A DNA stretch of 64,000 nucleotides from Moellerella wisconsensis ATCC 35017 (GTDB taxonomy: Bacteria; Pseudomonadota; Gammaproteobacteria; Enterobacterales; Enterobacteriaceae): the NCBI RefSeq assembly GCF_001294465.1, contig NZ_LGAA01000018.1, positions 248,001-312,000 on the forward strand, in the 5' to 3' direction. The position numbers and the translations under genes were made by a program. Every line of letters starts with the position of its first letter. Position 1 is the first letter of the stretch. Under the pieces are notes generated by a model. It made no database searches and was not told the DNA's origin. It worked only from the letters and a program-made list of their open reading frames with translations. Of the stretch, positions 9,352 to 20,509 are shown piece after piece.

Positions 9352-11226
9352 TTAATAGATATCTCCGCAGTTTAAACAAAAGGCATAGCGGTTTTGGGGA
9401 TCGTTCATCTTTAAGAAAAACTGGGCTTGTTTACGAATATCGGTCACAGTTTGTTCTGGTAACAGCGCATGCAAGGTATCGGGCATTATCGCCTGAGCTT
9501 TAGCGGTGATTTCTAACATCACTAAATCAAACAATGATAAGTCTGGACGTAACCAATCAATTTTAACATTATTTGGTGTGATATTGGCTAGCTCTGCGGC
9601 TTTATCTACCGCGTCATCAAAATCACCCAGCTGATCGACTAAGCCAATATTCTTAGCATCGATGCCAATCCATACACGTCCTTGGGCGATTTTATCAATT
9701 TGCTCGGGAGTTTTATTGCGTGATTGAGCAACCAAATTAATAAAGGTGCTATAGCCATTTTCGATGGTGATTTGCATTAAGTCGCCAAACTCGGAGCTGA
9801 TCCCCTTGGTGAGCGAGACATCAGCCAATGGCGATGTTGAAACACCGTCAGTATATACTCCCAGCGAATTTAATGAGTCTTCAAAGGTGTTGATAACGCC
9901 GAAAATACCGATGGAACCAGTTAGCGTACTCGGACTAGCGATAATATAGTTTGCCGGTGTTGACACCCAATATCCACCTGAAGCGGCTAAACCCCCCATT
10001 GAAACGACTATCGGCTTACCAGCTGCACGGGTAGAGGCCAATTCACTGCGAATAATATCTGAGGCAGTTACGCTACCGCCTGGGCTATTAACCCGTAAAA
10101 TAATGGCTTTAATCGCCGGATTGAGCCGAGCTTTACGAATTTGGGCGGCAATGGTATCACTGCCAGCAATACCGGGTGTTTGTGGGCCGTCCATTATTGC
10201 CCCTTGTACCACGATCACTGCGATATTTCCGCTATCTTGTTGTGATGAGTCTGTATTTGCCAGGTCTAATTGCTGAGAATAATCATAAATACTAATATAA
10301 TTGAAATGCTGCTGGGTTTTATTCCAGCCAAAGTGAGCTTTCATTTCATTTTCAGCTTGTTCGCGAGTTACCACTTTATCTACTAGCTTTTGTGATAATG
10401 CATATTGCGCATTATTGCCATTCACCGCTTTTAGTGAAGTGAGCAGTGCATCAGCTCCCGGAAAAATACCGGTTGGCGTGGATTGGCGGTTGTTAGCTAA
10501 CGTAGTTAAATAATTATTCCACAGAGTTCCCAGCCATTGCTGATCCGCCGCGCGTGCTTCGGGAGACATTTGATTGCGCATAAATGGCTCAACAGCAGAT
10601 TTGTAGGTACCTACGCGGAAAATATGAGTATTAACTTTCAGTTTCTCGAGCAGCGTTTTGTAATATAAATTATTGGTAGAAAAACCGTAAACGCCAACGG
10701 TACCTTGCGGTGAGAGATAAATTTCGTCGGCATAGCTAGCTAAATAATATTGTGATTGGTTATAACTATTGCCCAGTGCATAGACTGGTTTACCTGTGGC
10801 TTTAAACTCACTGATAGCTTTACCAATATAATTTAATGAAGGTTGATCTGCGCCAACAAAATTATCTAGTTGCAATACCATTCCGGTAATATTTTTATCA
10901 TTGGCAGCTTCACGTAAAGTATCAACTAACTCAAATAAGGCATTTTCTTGCATTCGGTTAGCGGAAGCGCCTAATAATTCGCGACTCATACGCCCAAGTG
11001 GATCAGGGCTTGAGATTTGATCAACTACGATCCCTTGCAGATCTACATATAGCGCACCTTGCTGAGATGCTACGGGTTGTTGATCTGATTTATAAATTAC
11101 AATCCCAGCACCGATGATAATTATCAGCGCTATGAATACAGCATTAAAAAATAGTTCTCGGGCAAAATTCAATAATCGCCAGCTAAATTTAAAGACTGTT
11201 GCGATAATGTTCCAAATTTGGCGCAT
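9352..11226 (-). CDS. sppA: Signal peptide peptidase A (protease IV)
   Basis: Inner-membrane serine protease that degrades cleaved signal peptides in the periplasm. One N-terminal membrane segment (about residues 26-46) is followed by two tandem S49 domains. The Ser/Lys dyad is present: Lys209 in RVGTYKSAVEPF, identical in number to E. coli, and Ser416 in GGLAASGGYW (E. coli Ser409). 624 residues against 618. Transcribed toward ansA, with a 300-bp gap. Confidence 0.96.
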   Translation of the reverse strand: MRQIWNIIATVFKFSWRLLNFARELFFNAVFIALIIIIGAGIVIYKSDQQPVASQQGALYVDLQGIVVDQISSPDPLGRMSRELLGASANRMQENALFELVDTLREAANDKNITGMVLQLDNFVGADQPSLNYIGKAISEFKATGKPVYALGNSYNQSQYYLASYADEIYLSPQGTVGVYGFSTNNLYYKTLLEKLKVNTHIFRVGTYKSAVEPFMRNQMSPEARAADQQWLGTLWNNYLTTLANNRQSTPTGIFPGADALLTSLKAVNGNNAQYALSQKLVDKVVTREQAENEMKAHFGWNKTQQHFNYISIYDYSQQLDLANTDSSQQDSGNIAVIVVQGAIMDGPQTPGIAGSDTIAAQIRKARLNPAIKAIILRVNSPGGSVTASDIIRSELASTRAAGKPIVVSMGGLAASGGYWVSTPANYIIASPSTLTGSIGIFGVINTFEDSLNSLGVYTDGVSTSPLADVSLTKGISSEFGDLMQITIENGYSTFINLVAQSRNKTPEQIDKIAQGRVWIGIDAKNIGLVDQLGDFDDAVDKAAELANITPNNVKIDWLRPDLSLFDLVMLEITAKAQAIMPDTLHALLPEQTVTDIRKQAQFFLKMNDPQNRYAFCLNCGDIY

Positions 11227-11487
11227 ACTCTCTCCATATTACAAAAATTTTGCCCATATTAATGGCAAAGAACATCTTTTTCTGTCTAAATCCTGATAAT
11301 TTATCCACAAAAAAAGTGTCAAGATGATTATAAAATGCGGGCATCATATTTCTCTGTACCGACAGATGATATAATTCAATATATTGATATGTACAGTTAT
11401 TCGCTACGGTTATTCAAATTAATTACTATAATAAATCGATATTATCGAGTAATTACGAAAACAGTTTATCCCGAAATGGAGATATAG

Positions 11488-12039
11488 ATGGATGCTTTAA
11501 CACTTTTATTGAATCGTCGTTCAGCTTCACGCCTAACGACACCGGCACCAGCAGGTGAGGCGTTACAAAATATCCTTACCGCTGGTATGCGTGCGCCTGA
11601 TCATGGCGCTTTACGCCCATGGCATTTTATCGTTATGCAAGATGAAGGATTGATTAAATTTAGTCAACTGCTTGAACAAGCTGCGATTGTGGGGGAAATG
11701 GGCCCAGAAGTAGAAGAAAAAGCGCGCCATGCCCCGTTTCGTGCACCGCTGATTATTACGGTAATTGCTAAAATCGTCGATCATCCCAAAGTGCCTGATT
11801 GGGAGCAATTGGTTGCTGCGGGCTGTACAGTACAAGCCATGCAAATGGCGGCATTGGCTCAGGGCTTTGGTGGTATTTGGCGTTCAGGATCATGGACTGA
11901 AGACCCTATCGTGAAAGCTGGATTGGGCTGCGCTGAAAATGAAAAAATTGTTGGCTTTTTGTATCTTGGTACGCCTGCATTAAAAGTACCAAGTAAAGTT
12001 CAGCAACCAGATATGAGCGACTTTGTTAGTTATTTTTGA
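11488..12039 (+). CDS. ydjA: NAD(P)H nitroreductase family protein YdjA
   Basis: Small FMN-dependent nitroreductase-like oxidoreductase; physiological substrate unknown. The N-terminal [12 protein letters not shown] and [15 protein letters not shown] are the FMN-contacting regions. 183 residues, exactly the E. coli length. AATGGAGATATAG precedes the ATG. It is 16 bp from selD and the set ydjA-selD-topB is conserved with E. coli, suggesting one transcript. Confidence 0.93.
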   Translation: MDALTLLLNRRSASRLTTPAPAGEALQNILTAGMRAPDHGALRPWHFIVMQDEGLIKFSQLLEQAAIVGEMGPEVEEKARHAPFRAPLIITVIAKIVDHPKVPDWEQLVAAGCTVQAMQMAALAQGFGGIWRSGSWTEDPIVKAGLGCAENEKIVGFLYLGTPALKVPSKVQQPDMSDFVSYF

Positions 12040-12055
12040 TTTGGGAGGCCTTTAA

Positions 12056-13096
12056 ATGCAAGATATTAGACTCACACAATACAGTCACGGTGCTGGATGT
12101 GGCTGCAAAATTGCGCCAAAAGTATTGGAACAAATTTTACATAGCGAGCAAGCTAAATTTCATGATCCTCATTTATTAGTCGGCAATGAAACTAAAGATG
12201 ATGCGGCGGTGTATGACCTTGGAAATGGTATCGGTATTATTAGCACTACCGATTTTTTTATGCCGATTGTCGATTCTCCATTTGAGTTTGGTCGGATAGC
12301 AGCCACTAATGCGATTAGTGATATTTATGCTATGGGTGGAAAACCAATGATGGCTATTGCTATTTTAGGTTGGCCTATCAATAAATTAGCGCCGGAAGTT
12401 GCACGCGAAGTGATTGAAGGCGGGCGAGCAGCATGTAAAGAAGCGGGCATATCACTGGCAGGTGGACATTCAATTGATGCACCAGAACCGATTTTTGGTT
12501 TAGCGGTTACTGGTGTGGTCGATACTGCTAAAATCAAGAAAAACAGCGCAGCAAGCAGTGGATGTCAATTATTTTTGACCAAACCGTTAGGTATTGGCGT
12601 ATTAACTACCGCTGAAAAGAAAAGCTTATTGGCAGATGAACATCGTGGTTTAGCAACAACAATCATGTGTCAACTCAATCAGATAGGTAGTGAATTTGCG
12701 GCTATTGAAGGTGTTACGGCGATGACTGATGTGACGGGTTTTGGTTTATTAGGTCATTTAAGTGAAATATGCCAAGGCTCGCAAGTTGCGGCACAAATTA
12801 ATTTCTCACAGGTGCCTAAATTACCAAATATTGAACAGTATATTGCTCAAGGTTGTGTGCCCGGCGGAACACAGCGTAATTTTGATAGCTATGGCCATTT
12901 GATTGCACCATTAACTAATTTACAACGTGACGTTTTATGTGATCCTCAAACTTCAGGCGGATTATTGATAGCAGTACAGCCTGACGCGGTAGATCAAGTC
13001 ACCACGCTGGCAGCGCAGCACGGTATTGCATTAAATGCGATTGGAAGATTGATTCCACAGCAACCAGATCAGCCTTTGATCGATGTTATTGAATAA
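12056..13096 (+). CDS. selD: Selenophosphate synthetase (selenide, water dikinase)
   Basis: Makes monoselenophosphate from selenide and ATP for selenocysteine and selenouridine synthesis. The catalytic pair is in GAGCGCK: Cys15 aligns with E. coli Cys17 and Lys18 with Lys20, so this is the Cys form rather than a selenoprotein. PurM/SelD ATP-binding motifs ([35 protein letters not shown]) follow. 346 residues. A strong GGGAGG lies before the ATG. Its presence implies that the organism makes selenoproteins or selenium-modified tRNA. Confidence 0.96.
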   Translation: MQDIRLTQYSHGAGCGCKIAPKVLEQILHSEQAKFHDPHLLVGNETKDDAAVYDLGNGIGIISTTDFFMPIVDSPFEFGRIAATNAISDIYAMGGKPMMAIAILGWPINKLAPEVAREVIEGGRAACKEAGISLAGGHSIDAPEPIFGLAVTGVVDTAKIKKNSAASSGCQLFLTKPLGIGVLTTAEKKSLLADEHRGLATTIMCQLNQIGSEFAAIEGVTAMTDVTGFGLLGHLSEICQGSQVAAQINFSQVPKLPNIEQYIAQGCVPGGTQRNFDSYGHLIAPLTNLQRDVLCDPQTSGGLLIAVQPDAVDQVTTLAAQHGIALNAIGRLIPQQPDQPLIDVIE

Positions 13097-13099
13097 GCT

Positions 13100-15046
13100 A
13101 TGCGTTTATTTATTGCGGAAAAACCGAGTTTAGCTCGGGCTATTGCAGAGATATTACCGAAGCCCCATAAACGAGGGGACGGTTTTATTCAGTGTGGTGA
13201 TAATCAAATGGTCACTTGGTGTATTGGCCACTTATTAGAGCAAGCGGAGCCAGAGGCTTACGATGCGCGTTATGCTCGTTGGGCGCTAAATGACCTGCCT
13301 ATCATCCCGGAAAAATGGCAATTAAAACCAAGGCCTTCAGTCGCTAAACAACTGAATACGATAAAATCATTATTGTCTCAAGCCTCAGAAGTTATTCATG
13401 CGGGAGACCCCGACAGAGAAGGCCAATTATTGGTTGACGAGGTGCTTGATTATCTCAATTTGCCCGCAGAAAAAAGAAAAGCAGTTCAGCGTTGTTTAAT
13501 TAACGATTTAAACCCTCAAGCCGTTGAGCGAGCTGTACAGCGATTACGTGCTAATCGTGACTTTATCCCGCTATGTGTTTCTGCATTAGCTCGTGCCCGC
13601 GCAGATTGGTTATATGGGATAAACATGACTCGCGCTTATACACTTTTGGGTCAACGTGCTGGCTACCAAGGGGTATTGTCTGTCGGGCGAGTACAAACTC
13701 CAGTGTTGGGGTTGGTGGTGCGCCGTGATGAAGATATTGAAAATTTTGTACCTAAAGATTTCTTTGAAGTTAAAGCTCACATAGTAACGCCCAATGAAGA
13801 ACGTTTTACGGCGGTCTGGCAGCCAAGCGACTCCTGTATTGATTATCAAGATGAAGAAGGACGATTAACGCACCGGCCTCTGGCTGAGCATGTGGTGGCA
13901 CGGATCTGTGGGCAACCAGCAGAAGTCACCTCATATCAAGATAAACGTGAGTCAGAAATATCGCCTTTACCATTTTCATTATCGGCTTTACAAATTGAGG
14001 CGGCGAAGAAATTTAACTTGAGTGCGCAAGAAGTCCTAGATGTTTGTCAGCGCTTGTATGAGACACATAAGTTAATTACTTATCCGCGTTCTGATAGCCG
14101 CTATCTTCCGGATGAACATTTTGCTGGGCGTCATGCGGTACTTAATGCAATTTCAGTCCATCGACCCGCATTAACTGAATTTGAGTTAACTGAAATTGAT
14201 CACAAAAACCGTTGCTGGGATGATAAAAAAGTTGATGCTCACCATGCGATTATTCCGACGGCACGCAGCTCAGCGGTCAAATTAACTGAGCATGAAGCTA
14301 ATATTTATGGCTTGATAGCACAACAATATATTGTTCAGTTTATGCCCGATGCTATTTATCGTAAGTGCGTGATTGAGTTAGAAATTGCAGGCGGTAAATT
14401 TATCGCTAAAGCGCGATTTTTAGCTGAGGCTGGGTGGAAAACAGTACTGGGTAATAAAGAACGTGACGCAGAGAATGATGGCACTCCGTTACCCATCGTT
14501 AAAAAAGGGGCACAATTATTGTGTGAAAATGGAGAGGTAATCGAAAGACAAACTCAGCCACCTCGGCCATTTACCGATGCCACCTTGTTATCTGCAATGA
14601 CCGGTATAGCTCGCTTTGTGCAAGATAAATCATTAAAAAAAGTGCTACGCGAAACTGATGGTTTAGGGACTGAAGCGACGCGTGCAGGGATTATTGACTT
14701 GTTATTTAAGCGCCAGTTTTTATTTAAACAAGGGCGCTATATTCATGCTTCACCGGCGGGGCGGGCGTTGATCCATGTGTTACCTGATATGGCAACATTA
14801 CCTGATATGACCGCACATTGGGAATCAGTCTTAACTCAAATAAGTGAAAAGAAAACTCGCTATGATGATTTTATGCAACCATTGTCCGCGACATTACAGC
14901 AATTAATTGAATATGCTCGACAAAATACCAATGTAAAAGCGTTTAGAGAATTACCACCTGCACCTGCGCGCAAAGGTAAATCTAGCACAAAAGCGCGGAA
15001 AAATTCTGCCTCAGGTACCCGCAAAAAGCCCGCAAATAAAGCATAA
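13100..15046 (+). CDS. topB: DNA topoisomerase III
   Basis: Type IA topoisomerase that decatenates DNA. TOPRIM motifs (AEKPS near residue 6; AGDPDREGQ at 101-109), the active-site Tyr328 in [13 protein letters not shown], and a lysine/arginine-rich tail (about 620-648) are visible. 648 residues against 653 in E. coli. Starts 3 bp after the selD stop, so translation is probably coupled. Confidence 0.97.
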   Translation: MRLFIAEKPSLARAIAEILPKPHKRGDGFIQCGDNQMVTWCIGHLLEQAEPEAYDARYARWALNDLPIIPEKWQLKPRPSVAKQLNTIKSLLSQASEVIHAGDPDREGQLLVDEVLDYLNLPAEKRKAVQRCLINDLNPQAVERAVQRLRANRDFIPLCVSALARARADWLYGINMTRAYTLLGQRAGYQGVLSVGRVQTPVLGLVVRRDEDIENFVPKDFFEVKAHIVTPNEERFTAVWQPSDSCIDYQDEEGRLTHRPLAEHVVARICGQPAEVTSYQDKRESEISPLPFSLSALQIEAAKKFNLSAQEVLDVCQRLYETHKLITYPRSDSRYLPDEHFAGRHAVLNAISVHRPALTEFELTEIDHKNRCWDDKKVDAHHAIIPTARSSAVKLTEHEANIYGLIAQQYIVQFMPDAIYRKCVIELEIAGGKFIAKARFLAEAGWKTVLGNKERDAENDGTPLPIVKKGAQLLCENGEVIERQTQPPRPFTDATLLSAMTGIARFVQDKSLKKVLRETDGLGTEATRAGIIDLLFKRQFLFKQGRYIHASPAGRALIHVLPDMATLPDMTAHWESVLTQISEKKTRYDDFMQPLSATLQQLIEYARQNTNVKAFRELPPAPARKGKSSTKARKNSASGTRKKPANKA

Positions 15047-15054
15047 AATACTAA

Positions 15055-15110
15055 TAATCTCGACCCCATAATTGAAGCAATGAACTTATCAATTATGGTG
15101 GCCGAGATTA
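15055..15110. repeat. Large inverted repeat between convergent topB and xthA
   Basis: Two nested perfect arms: TAATCTCG/CGAGATTA (15055-15062 with 15103-15110) and CCATAATTGA/TCAATTATGG (15066-15075 with 15089-15098), separated by small internal loops. No T tract on either side; likely a shared terminator-like or stabilising structure for both converging transcripts. Confidence 0.6.
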
Positions 15111-15114
15111 ATGC

Positions 15115-15933
15115 TTATTTATCGCTAGCAGTTAGCTCAAACTCAGCCCACACCGGCGCGTGATCGGAAGGTTTTTCCATCGCCCGGATATCATAATCAA
15201 TTCCAGTAGCGACACAGCGTTTGGCCAATGATGGACTGGCTAAAACTAAGTCAATTCGTAGCCCACGGTTATCATCAAAACCTTTTGAACGATAATCAAA
15301 CCATGAAAATTTATCATCAGTATTAGGGTGCATTTGACGATAAGTATCGACTAATCCCCAATTTAGTAGCTTGCCTAACCATTCACGTTCTTCGGGTAAA
15401 AATGAACATTTTCCACTACGTAACCAGCGTTTCATGTTGTTTTCACCGATACCGATATCTTTATCAGTAGGGCTAATGTTGAGATCGCCCATAATTAGCA
15501 GCTGTCCGGCGGGATCAAACGTTTCGACATAGGTTTGTAGATCGCGATAAAACTTTTCTTTAGCCGGGAATTTAGTTGGATGATCGCGGCTTTCACCTTG
15601 AGGGAAATAGCCATTAATGACGGTTAATGGGCCATTTTCAGTGGCAATATCAGCCATGATAATACGGCGTTGAGCATCTTCATCATCGGTAGCAAAACCC
15701 TTACGTATCGCCAATGGTGGATTTTTCAATAATAATGCCACCCCATAGTGACCTTTTTGTCCATGATAATAAATATGGTAACCCAGCTGTTTCACATCAT
15801 CTAAAGGAAACATATCATCATGAACTTTAGTTTCTTGTAACCCAATAACATCAGGTTGATATTTTTCAACAATTGCAGCGAGTTGATGAGGGCGGGCTCT
15901 TAATCCATTGATATTGAATGATATAAATTTCAT
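15115..15933 (-). CDS. xthA: Exodeoxyribonuclease III
   Basis: AP endonuclease and 3'-5' exonuclease in base excision repair. With the start at 15933 the protein begins [18 protein letters not shown] like E. coli and places catalytic Glu34 in [18 protein letters not shown] and the final SDHAPVW carry the Asp and His of the active site. 272 residues (E. coli 268). An ATG at 15951 would add MDTSLT; neither start has a clear Shine-Dalgarno. Confidence 0.95.
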   Translation of the reverse strand: MKFISFNINGLRARPHQLAAIVEKYQPDVIGLQETKVHDDMFPLDDVKQLGYHIYYHGQKGHYGVALLLKNPPLAIRKGFATDDEDAQRRIIMADIATENGPLTVINGYFPQGESRDHPTKFPAKEKFYRDLQTYVETFDPAGQLLIMGDLNISPTDKDIGIGENNMKRWLRSGKCSFLPEEREWLGKLLNWGLVDTYRQMHPNTDDKFSWFDYRSKGFDDNRGLRIDLVLASPSLAKRCVATGIDYDIRAMEKPSDHAPVWAEFELTASDK

Positions 15934-15951
15934 GGTAAGGGAAGTGTCCAT

Positions 15952-16418
15952 ATTTTAACTGAAAAAACTATTTTAACAGATAATAGAATTTATGTAACCA
16001 TTCAAAATAATAATTTAAAATAATGTAAATATAATTAACTTAATATGAAATTAAACTGGTTCGCTTATTATATTAAATGTAACAATGATAAATAAAGAAT
16101 ATAATAAGAATGTGAGCAATGTTTAAAATAGCTTGCTGTAAAGGTTGAGGATAATTTTTATTTAATACAGGCATTACAAATTTTATTCATATAAAACGCT
16201 AGATTGGCATGGTTGAGTTTGTTAGAAATTAAGTGCTTTAAGTTATAGGATTATATTATCTATTCGATTTGGGATTGTTAAATTAATTATTTTTTAATTT
16301 CCATGCTCGATAAGCTAAAAGCGGTCTAACTCAAATTAACTAATTGATATCTAGAGTTATTATTTGAATATTACTCTATATATTCTTATTTTATCGTAGT
16401 TTGGATGGGGATATAGAT
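15952..16418. other. Very AT-rich region between xthA and the LysR-type gene
   Basis: No gene or clear motif; one of the most AT-rich parts of the window. It holds the divergent promoters of xthA and the regulator and marks a synteny junction relative to E. coli. I saw no copy of the tRNA-Tyr 3' end that would indicate an attachment site. Confidence 0.55.
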
Positions 16419-17282
16419 ATGTTTTTTTCACGCAAGCTAGAGGCTTTTATGGCAGTAGTAGAAAATGGCTCATTAAGTAAAGCTGCTCGAGTAATGAATA
16501 GAACAACGCCACCAATTGCTAAGTCAATTAAAGATTTTGAAACCATATTAGGTAAACGACTTTTTAAACGTGAAAAATTTGGTATGACACTCACAAAAGA
16601 TGGTTTTGAATTATATAATGACCTCAGAGAACTTTATTTACAGGAAAAAGAAATTACTAAGAAACATTTTACTGGGCATATAAGTAATGAGGCAAATATT
16701 TATTATGACTGGGGAAAGGAAGGGCATTTAATTAATTTATATCACTCAGCGAGTAAACATAATACACAGGTAAATATTTTTAGATTTAATTCTCAAGAAT
16801 TAGACGATATTGTCGATTACGATGGTAATACATTGATTCTAAGCTCGGAGATAGTCATTAGCGAGCGTTTTAGTCTACTAAAGCAGATTGAGCATAACTC
16901 ATTAGGTATATACTGCCAGCGTTCACTGTATCAACTGTGCCAAGAAAATATTATTGAACTGCTACGCAAATATACTTGGTTATGTGATCCGGCATTATAT
17001 AAAAGTCCGTTAATGGCGCAGCTAATTCATCAAGTGGGTGCTAATAAAATAAAAATTAGTATCCGCCAAATGGACAATACTGGCTGCTGTGTTAATTTTA
17101 TCCAGCAGGGCGATTTTATTGGATTAAGCGATCAACTACCTAAAGAGTGCCGCAGTGATGAGAAAATGATATTTTTACCGTTAGATAAGCTGAATATCAA
17201 TTTAAAGTGTTACATTTATAAATCGAAAGCCCATTCTAGCGTATTGAATCGCTTTATTTCGTTAATTGAGCAGATGACATAA
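16419..17282 (+). CDS. LysR-type transcriptional regulator, orphan
   Basis: The first 60 residues form the LysR winged-helix domain (FSRKLEAFMAVVENGSLSKA, then ETILGKRLFKRE). The C-terminal part (about 90-287) has the length of a LysR effector domain but no motif I can tie to a ligand. ATG at 16419 follows GGGG; an in-frame TTG at 16401 was disregarded. The gene is lysine-, asparagine- and isoleucine-rich and looks more AT-rich than its neighbours, and sits alone between xthA and tRNA-Tyr, at a point where gene order departs from E. coli. This suggests horizontal acquisition. Target genes are not evident; xthA, the divergent neighbour, is a housekeeping gene. Confidence 0.85.
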   Translation: MFFSRKLEAFMAVVENGSLSKAARVMNRTTPPIAKSIKDFETILGKRLFKREKFGMTLTKDGFELYNDLRELYLQEKEITKKHFTGHISNEANIYYDWGKEGHLINLYHSASKHNTQVNIFRFNSQELDDIVDYDGNTLILSSEIVISERFSLLKQIEHNSLGIYCQRSLYQLCQENIIELLRKYTWLCDPALYKSPLMAQLIHQVGANKIKISIRQMDNTGCCVNFIQQGDFIGLSDQLPKECRSDEKMIFLPLDKLNINLKCYIYKSKAHSSVLNRFISLIEQMT

Positions 17283-17447
17283 TGATAAATATAGCCAGAG
17301 ATAAATAAAATGATGTTGTTGAAAATAAATGTAGATAGGGCGCAAAAATATGTACTGTACAAGAGATAATTTAAAACAAGGAGAGGGTCGTTAGAGTAGG
17401 ATTAAATTTGAAATATTATGATGAAAATTTTAAGTGAGTCTATCAAG

Positions 17448-17464
17448 GCTAACTGGCGGTTAGC
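17448..17464 (-). terminator. Small hairpin after tRNA-Tyr
   Basis: GCTAAC/GTTAGC with a 5-nt loop begins 5 nt past the tRNA 3' end on the minus strand; the AAAATTTTC that follows is 20 nt away. Weak candidate terminator or processing structure. Confidence 0.4.
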
Positions 17465-17468
17465 GAAG

Positions 17469-17553
<85 letters not shown>

Positions 17554-17589
17554 AAATTTTTTCGCTCGCTATCTGTGACAGCGGGCAGA

Positions 17590-17617
17590 ATCATATCAAA
17601 TGAGCTGCCGCTGTAAA
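17590..17617 (-). promoter_or_regulatory. Promoter of tRNA-Tyr
   Basis: Minus strand TTTACA (-35, 17612-17617), 16-bp spacer, TATGAT (-10, 17590-17595), followed by a GC-rich discriminator (TCTGCCCGC), the signature of stringently controlled stable-RNA promoters. Predicted start near 17583, about 30 nt before the mature 5' end. Confidence 0.75.
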
Positions 17618-17690
17618 GTATTAATTTAAAAAAATAGTTCGAATGCCGTTTTTTTGCACTTTATGGCGGTTTAATCTACTAAAAATCTTT

Positions 17691-18539
17691 TTATAAGATA
17701 ACTGTTCTATTTCCGTACACGAAAACGCGTTGTGCTAATACCCAATATAGGGCTTGGCTCAGCACGTTTTTTTCTACATCGCGCCCAGCCCGCATCATAT
17801 CGTCCGCCGTAAAGGTATGATCAACGTTGATGACGTCCTGAGTAATGATCGGACCTTCATCCAGGCTATCGTTAACAAAGTGTGCGGTAGCCCCAATAAT
17901 TTTCACCCCACGCTCATAAGCTTGATGGTATGGGCGTGCGCCAATAAAGGCTGGCAAGAAAGAATGATGGATATTAATGATCTGATTTGGATAATGTTGC
18001 ACGAATGCTGGAGTCAGTACCCGCATATATTTAGCTAACACGACATAATCAGGTTGATATTGGTCAATTTGGTTGATCATTTTTTCATCATGTTGCTCGC
18101 GAGTTAGCCCTTCATGGCTAATATGATGGAAAGTAATCCCAAATTGCTCAACTAATGGCTTTAGGGTATCGTGATTCCCAATAACTGCGGCGATTTCAAC
18201 ATCTAAACCATCGTAGATGCTCTTCATTAATAGATCACCTAAACAATGGGCTTCCTTGGTCACCATAATCACAATACGCCGACGACCTGCTGCATTAAGC
18301 TCACGTTTTGAACCACTAGGTAATGCATCATCCAGATCCGCTAGTAACGTTTCATCATTAAAAATTCCTTCTAGCTCGGTTCGCATAAAGAAACGTCCGG
18401 TGAGATGGTCAACGAATTCATTATTTTGAACAATGTTGAGCTGATGTTTGTAGCAAATATTGGTTATTTTTGCGATTAGGCCTTTTGCATCAGGGCAAAT
18501 AGTTCGAAGAACTTTTCTTTGTATATTTTTGTGTTGCAT
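17691..18539 (-). CDS. purU: Formyltetrahydrofolate deformylase
   Basis: Hydrolyses 10-formyl-THF to THF and formate, supplying formate for PurT in purine synthesis. An N-terminal ACT domain (about 1-85) precedes a formyltransferase domain with the catalytic Asn/His in INIHHSFLPAF and the Asp in DSLDEGPII. 282 residues, E. coli 280. tRNA-Tyr lies downstream, as in E. coli. Confidence 0.96.
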   Translation of the reverse strand: MQHKNIQRKVLRTICPDAKGLIAKITNICYKHQLNIVQNNEFVDHLTGRFFMRTELEGIFNDETLLADLDDALPSGSKRELNAAGRRRIVIMVTKEAHCLGDLLMKSIYDGLDVEIAAVIGNHDTLKPLVEQFGITFHHISHEGLTREQHDEKMINQIDQYQPDYVVLAKYMRVLTPAFVQHYPNQIINIHHSFLPAFIGARPYHQAYERGVKIIGATAHFVNDSLDEGPIITQDVINVDHTFTADDMMRAGRDVEKNVLSQALYWVLAQRVFVYGNRTVIL

Positions 18540-18636
18540 GAAACGGTTAGATCCTTAAATAGTTTCGATTTTAGTTATCGCTGATGACGGCTACATTAAA
18601 AATCGTCAATGATTCCCGCGTAATAGCAGAATAAGA

Positions 18637-19116
18637 TTAATTATCACCGCAGCATTTTTTATATTTTTTCTCTGAGCCACAAGGACAGAGATCGTTTCTG
18701 CCGACTTTTGGTGTTACCTCATCAATATAGAGCCACTGTTGGCCGACACGCACAAAGCGCGAACGCTCATGAATAAGTTGTTTATGATCAGCTTTTTCAT
18801 CAATAAAGCAAGCCGAAAATTCGACATAAGCTAGGTCTGAGTTTTTATCATGAGAAGAACTAATGACACGCAACCCAAGCCATTGGGTATGGGCAAAACC
18901 ATTAATTAGTTCATCCTGCCACTGCTCAGCATGACATTCTGGATGCCATGTTTGAAGCAGGTAATCTGCGTTATGTGTTACATAGGCACTATAACGTGAG
19001 CGCATTAATGCTTCGGCTGTTTCGGGAACCTGCTGATGGTCTAAAAAAGGCTGACAGCATACGTTAAATGTTTTTTGGCTACCGCAAAAGCAGTCTTGGT
19101 GCACAGAATCTTCCAT
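18637..19116 (-). CDS. ychJ: SEC-C motif protein YchJ (UPF0225)
   Basis: Function unknown. Cysteine-rich zinc-binding motifs occur at both ends: [13 protein letters not shown] near residue 9 and the classic SEC-C motif [17 protein letters not shown] at the C terminus, with an NTF2-like middle. 159 residues (E. coli 152). Divergent from rssB; in E. coli rssA lies between ychJ and rssB but is missing here. Confidence 0.93.
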   Translation of the reverse strand: MEDSVHQDCFCGSQKTFNVCCQPFLDHQQVPETAEALMRSRYSAYVTHNADYLLQTWHPECHAEQWQDELINGFAHTQWLGLRVISSSHDKNSDLAYVEFSACFIDEKADHKQLIHERSRFVRVGQQWLYIDEVTPKVGRNDLCPCGSEKKYKKCCGDN

Positions 19117-19243
19117 TTTTAGCCTGTATTTTTCTATTTTGAAATAAAATATCTATACTTAGATTACAGTTACCCAAAAAAATAATAGGGTTCGGATAAT
19201 AGTATCTGAATTTTGTCTCTAGTGACTAGCGATTGGATTTTTT

Positions 19244-20257
19244 ATGAAAAATAAACAGATAATGATAGTCGAAGATGAAATTGTTTTTCGAACTCAGCTT
19301 GAGAGTTATCTGCGCTCATTAGGGGCTACGGTAATTGTTGCAGAAACAGGTAAGCAAGCATTAGATATGATTATTCATCATGGTGTGCATCCTGATATTA
19401 TTTTATCCGATATTAATATGCCGTTGATGTCGGGTGAAATGTTGATGACTCAGCTGATCGAAAATAAGCTGTATATCCCGGTGATAATTATTACGGCTAC
19501 TAATGATTTTACTCAAGTGGATAAAGTGCTTAGACTAGGCGCTAAGGATGCATTACTAAAGCCTATTCGTGATTTAAATGAGATTAAAGAAACTTTGGAA
19601 ACCTGCTTGTATCCAGAGCGTTATCAATCAGATATTGGTATAGAAGCAGAGATGCGCCATATATCCTCATTATTACAGCATCCATTACCTAATATCACAC
19701 CGATGTTAATGCAATTACAGCCGCCTGTTTCTCAAGAAATTAATAACTACAAAGTTAATTATCGCCAACTAAATGATGCTGAGCGTGTGGGGCTGTTATT
19801 AGATTTAGCCCCATTATCGGTTCATCAAATTGGTTTTTATTGTATCGATATCGAACAATCACCAAATGAAGGCGTCATGGCAGCATTACTTATTCGAGTT
19901 GTATTTAATAATTTATTAAAAAGTGCGGTTAATAATCCACAACAAAAATTACCAAAAATTGAATACATTATTCAGCAATTAAATTATTTACTAGAAGACT
20001 CCGGCTTTAGTGGCCAATTTCCGTTGCTAGTGGGGTATTTTAATACTGACAGTAAAGCCGTTATTCTTACTTCTGCGGGATTAGAGGTTCAAATCGAGAC
20101 TGAAAACAATACATATAAACTCAGGCCGAGTTTACCGCTGGGTACCGCTAATCCAACAGATACCGCGCAATTAGCCACTCATACGACTCAGTGGCAATGT
20201 AAAGTCTCCAACGCAGGGCATCAAATTACGCTGATGTTTAACCCGTTAACAGTTTAA
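19244..20257 (+). CDS. rssB: RpoS-degradation adaptor RssB
   Basis: Response-regulator-like adaptor that delivers sigma S to ClpXP. The receiver domain (1-125) has the acidic pair Glu10/Asp11, the phosphoacceptor Asp56 in LSDINMPLMSG and Lys in LLKPIRDLNE; the C-terminal half is a degenerate PP2C-like domain. 337 residues, the E. coli length. The only weak ribosome site is TTGGA. Its usual partner gene rssA is absent. Confidence 0.93.
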   Translation: MKNKQIMIVEDEIVFRTQLESYLRSLGATVIVAETGKQALDMIIHHGVHPDIILSDINMPLMSGEMLMTQLIENKLYIPVIIITATNDFTQVDKVLRLGAKDALLKPIRDLNEIKETLETCLYPERYQSDIGIEAEMRHISSLLQHPLPNITPMLMQLQPPVSQEINNYKVNYRQLNDAERVGLLLDLAPLSVHQIGFYCIDIEQSPNEGVMAALLIRVVFNNLLKSAVNNPQQKLPKIEYIIQQLNYLLEDSGFSGQFPLLVGYFNTDSKAVILTSAGLEVQIETENNTYKLRPSLPLGTANPTDTAQLATHTTQWQCKVSNAGHQITLMFNPLTV

Positions 20258-20421
20258 TTTGAGTCATAACTTATACTCGTGCATAAATTATACTCTACAT
20301 CAGAAAAAGGGTTATTACCGTCTTATTTTATTATCAATTAATGAATTAATCGGCTTCGCTCATTAAATATGGCTAAAAAATTCTGAAAAAAAGCCAGATC
20401 TATTTATCCTTGCTTTATTCC

Positions 20422-20430
20422 TGCTATACT
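20422..20430 (+). promoter_or_regulatory. Extended -10 element upstream of galU
   Basis: TGCTATACT fits an extended -10 (TGnTATAAT-like), about 80 bp before the galU start; no good -35 is seen. Inferred promoter. Confidence 0.4.
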
Positions 20431-20509
20431 CCGCAGCACTATATTATGGCACTAAAATGCTCCCTATATTATATCGAGGGGAGCTAGTGTTAAGGGAGAT
20501 TATTTGGTC

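Noticed and set aside
12056-13096. SelD as a selenoprotein
   Set aside because: The catalytic position is encoded as Cys with no in-frame TGA; the gene reads through normally.
15952-17468. Genomic island with attachment sites at tRNA-Tyr
   Set aside because: No integrase and no second copy of the tRNA 3' end found; only the LysR gene lies there.
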